A DNA stretch of 64,000 bases from Zoroaster sp. YZ-2022 (lineage: Eukaryota; Echinodermata; Asteroidea; Forcipulatida; Zoroasteridae). Of the stretch, positions 61,546 to 64,000 are shown piece after piece (the first letter of the stretch is position 1; each line of letters opens with the position of its first letter). The stretch lies in assembly GCA_029582265.1 (NCBI GenBank), contig CM055833.1:30656288-30720287 (forward strand). The letters are read 5' to 3'. Position numbers and translations under genes: made by a program. The notes under the pieces are model-generated. The model was not told the DNA's origin and did no database searches. It was given only the letters and a program-made list of their open reading frames with translations.

Positions 61546-62180
61546 ACATTTGTAATGCGCCGGTATCCGTCAAAAGAGACGCTCCTGGCGCAGTGACACA
61601 TCAGTGTAAACAAGAAAACAAAATACATGGTAAGAACAATGCAATATAAAATTACAAGGAACAATGGTTGTAAAAAGGCCGACTGGCCCTGGTCAGAATA
61701 TGCTAGGCAAAGACGATATTCTGACAACAAGGAAAAACCTTGCATACACAACCATGCAAACAAGGTTGATTTGCAAAAAATGTAAACACCGTAGCGATGC
61801 TCTTCACATATTAAACAAAAACAAAAGGTATAAATACATCATCATAAAAGTCAATAGTTAAACATAAGTAAACTATACATCAATTTTCATCAAATGAGTT
61901 TTGAGAGCAGTTTTAATGAAGCAAGAGATGGACATTGTTTGATATGCTCAGGTAAATCATTCCACAAAGAAGGAGCAGCAGCAGCAAAAGAACGTTTTCC
62001 ACAGGATCTCTTTGTCAATTTCTTACTCAGAAGAAGTTTATGATGTACAAATGTATATTTATCTGACCGTACCTTAAAAGGCTACAAAGTCAAACATGGA
62101 TCCATTCTATAGCAGTACGTGTATCAGATGATGTACAAATATATTCAATAACCTTATTCGAAGACATTCCGTGTCTCAGT
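61515..62180 (-). mobile_element. AAT-tailed repeat (LINE or long SINE, minus orientation)
   Basis: Ends at 61515-61542 in AAT units followed by AATGCGCCGGTATCCGTCAA. Its body includes AAATCATTCCACAAAGAAGG, AGCAGCAGCAGC and CGTTTTCCACAGGATCTC. These remind me of abundant echinoderm/invertebrate repeats whose 3' end is an ATT tail. No reverse transcriptase motif is seen in this stretch. Confidence 0.5.
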
Positions 62181-62306
62181 AGTCGCTCTTTGTATATAAA
62201 TCCACTGGGAAAAGCTGTATATTGGTCTATAATACAGGTCTACAATTACCAGTCTATGAATTACCAACCCGATGGAATTCTTCAACGGGGTATTTGTGTC
62301 TCTTTG

Positions 62307-62360
62307 GAACGGTTGATACGCGCCCAAGGGGTTCCCCAGGTTACTATATTGGGACCCAAA
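62307..62360 (+). pseudogene. Short coding-like fragment, reverse transcriptase-like motif (copy 2)
   Basis: Reads ERLIRAQGVPQVTILGPK within a 93-codon open frame (62190-62471). As in copy 1, V replaces the usually invariant G after PQ, and the LLF that normally follows LGP is missing. This may be a degenerate LINE fragment. A different protein family cannot be excluded. Confidence 0.45.
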
Positions 62361-62559
62361 GCAGCCAGCTGTAGATTAATTATATTGATGCGTGTTGAGA
62401 TGAAATTAATTGAGTCCTGTGTGCGATGTCACTATTTATCCAAACAAGAAGGGGACAATACGATGTTTTAAGCTCTTTTTATATCAATAAATGAAGGTAA
62501 AAGGGTGGAGCTACATTCGACTCGGGCATTATTCGTGGGCTGCATGTGTTTTCCACGGA

Positions 62560-62870
62560 TATTTGGCGTTTAGGTCAAAGTCTGCTCTGATCTGCGTGCG
62601 AGCCCCCTGGCGGTGCGCCCGTATAGCTCCATACGCAAGATGAGATTGTCGTCATTGCGTCCACTTGAGCGATCGTATGATCCGTTGGTTCCCGCCATCG
62701 TAGATGGCTGACCGTTCACGAACGAACACAGGCGGACAAATTCTCTGTCTCTCTCTATGGCGGTGCTCATGAAAATTGGCATAGTGATCCAGCCCGAAAT
62801 TTAAGTTGAGCTGAGTTTTGGCCCAAGGGTATGGATATAATAGCCGTCCTAGAGGATGCAAACAGAGCGT
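62560..62870 (-). other. GC-richer stretch with open minus-strand frames, unidentified
   Basis: Two overlapping minus-strand frames of about 70 codons are open here and base composition is higher in GC than the surroundings. One frame (62782-62570) ends ...ARRSEQTLT then TAA. I recognise no domain in either. It could be an exon of an unrelated gene, or chance. Confidence 0.25.
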
Positions 62871-64000
62871 GATTTATGCTAAGATGAGGGACGGGGACGA
62901 CAGTTCCTATTTGGAATACCCACTGCAAATGATAAATAGTCATGGTGATCTGTTTAAATCGGTAATATTAATTTAACATGGTTGTTTCACCCATAAATTA
63001 TACACTCTTGCAAAATGATCGCTTATCTTGATAACAGGCAAGCCTTCAGCAATGACTATATATATAAAGTCTGTCAGCCGAGCTAGCCTGCCTTCCTGAA
63101 GATTGAAGTCATATCCAGGGGCCTCGTCCGAGGGCGTCTGGCAGCCCAGGGTTTAGTTCATATCCCACTTTGGTGAATTTTCAAAGTTGTTGACGCACGA
63201 TTTTTCGGGCTTTAGGTATTAAGGGATCACCAATCACAATAATACAGGTTGTCACAACATATAACATAAATCCCTTCATATATTACTAATAATTGTTACT
63301 AACAATATTATTAACAATTATGTTTTCCATAATTATAATTATAATACTTACTTCTTGTGACATGTTCTGTGGAATTTTCATCAGATTTGGTTTTTTGAAT
63401 TGAAAACAGAAAAGCTTCATGATACATTTCTTGAAAACTGAAATGTTGATATGAAATAAAAGTACAACTCCAAATACCAATGTTTTACATTCCTTTAAAA
63501 AAATCCAAACATATACATGTTTTGGCTTACACAGTTCGACCTTAGAGTGAATTATCTATGGGTCTACCGGACTAATTTAATGTGCTGAGCCTCATAAACA
63601 AAGTGTAAGCCCACAAATGGTTTTATACACAATTAAAGACGTTTTGCGGATTACGTATTAAGTGGTTTTAATAAATAATATGTCCCAAGATCATGAATAT
63701 TTGTTATTGGCTTCCCGCATGTTCGTAACCAAGGGGGCAATGGGAGAGGTTGCCCCATTATGGTTTTGTTTTGTTTTATTCTTCTTTTTGTATACTATAC
63801 AAAACAAAATATTTTTTCTTGACAAATTTCTGGCTACGCGCCGGTCTTATGTTGCTGTCAAGCGGAGGTGTTTTTTTCAGAAAATCGTAAAAAATTAGCA
63901 CTCGTGGTTGGGGTGGTCTTCTCACAGAGAGGGATTGTATCCGCAGGCTCACGTATACATTAAAAAGAAGAAAAAAAAGTGGATGTCAATCAACATTTGA

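Larger units (their letters stand above)
56367..64000 (+). other. Alpha-like gene intron 2 (partial) and beyond
   Basis: After exon 2 no further Cys-loop exon was recognised; I searched for the 68-bp exon ending in M|GT and for a WxPDT-coding exon. Contents include an imperfect hairpin (56724-56804), a TIR element (57741-58579), a coding-like fragment in two copies (58836 and 62307), dispersed-family copies near 59320-60300, 60950-61040 and 63230-63500, a MITE (60708) and an AAT-tailed repeat (61515-62180). Confidence 0.6.

Overview
The window is AT-rich eukaryotic genomic DNA made mostly of introns and intergenic sequence, with many degenerate transposons, simple repeats and minisatellites. 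Coding sequence is confined to short exons with GT/AG borders. The repeat types (tRNA-headed SINEs with a shared tail ending in ATT repeats, and TIR elements starting CAGCGGCGTAGCC) resemble my memory of sea urchin and other echinoderm repeats. The best guess is a marine ambulacrarian, probably an echinoderm; this is inference and no species is claimed.

Two ligand-gated chloride channel genes are present, arranged head to head. On the minus strand, four consecutive coding exons (30621-30524, 30309-30212, 28449-28382, 2885-2665) encode the signal peptide and the first part of the extracellular domain of a GABA-A receptor beta-type subunit. All splice sites and phases join without a break, and exons 3 and 4 have the vertebrate lengths of 68 and 221 bp. 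The remaining exons would lie left of base 1. On the plus strand, two exons (41047-41126 and 56221-56366) join in phase into the signal peptide and N-terminus of an alpha/gamma-like GABA-A subunit. Its later exons were not found before base 64000. The start codons are about 10.4 kb apart. A divergent beta/alpha pair is the core of the GABA-A gene clusters known from vertebrates, so this looks like the ancestral pair. The subunits would be expected to co-assemble into one pentameric channel.

Layout: 1-590 is the 3' part of a frameshifted Tc1/mariner element; 675-1459 is a Harbinger-like non-autonomous element; 2665-2885 is beta exon 4; 2886-28381 is the 25.5-kb beta intron 3, with LINE/SINE tails, a 26-bp minisatellite and a 62-bp-arm perfect palindrome; 28382-30621 holds beta exons 3, 2 and 1; 30622-41046 is the divergent intergenic region, with a 44-bp satellite array and two hAT-like elements; 41047-41126 is alpha-like exon 1; 41127-56220 is its intron 1, with long TA tracts, a 10-bp perfect minisatellite, a GGGTY array and a composite SINE; 56221-56366 is exon 2; 56367-64000 is intron 2 (partial), with a TA-flanked TIR element and two small coding-like fragments.

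One family of dispersed repeats (ends near AAAGGGAAGGTACAACATTGG, interior near GTGTAAAGTTGATGATGG) recurs roughly twenty times across both genes and the intergenic region. No complete autonomous element, rRNA, CRISPR array or prokaryotic feature is seen.
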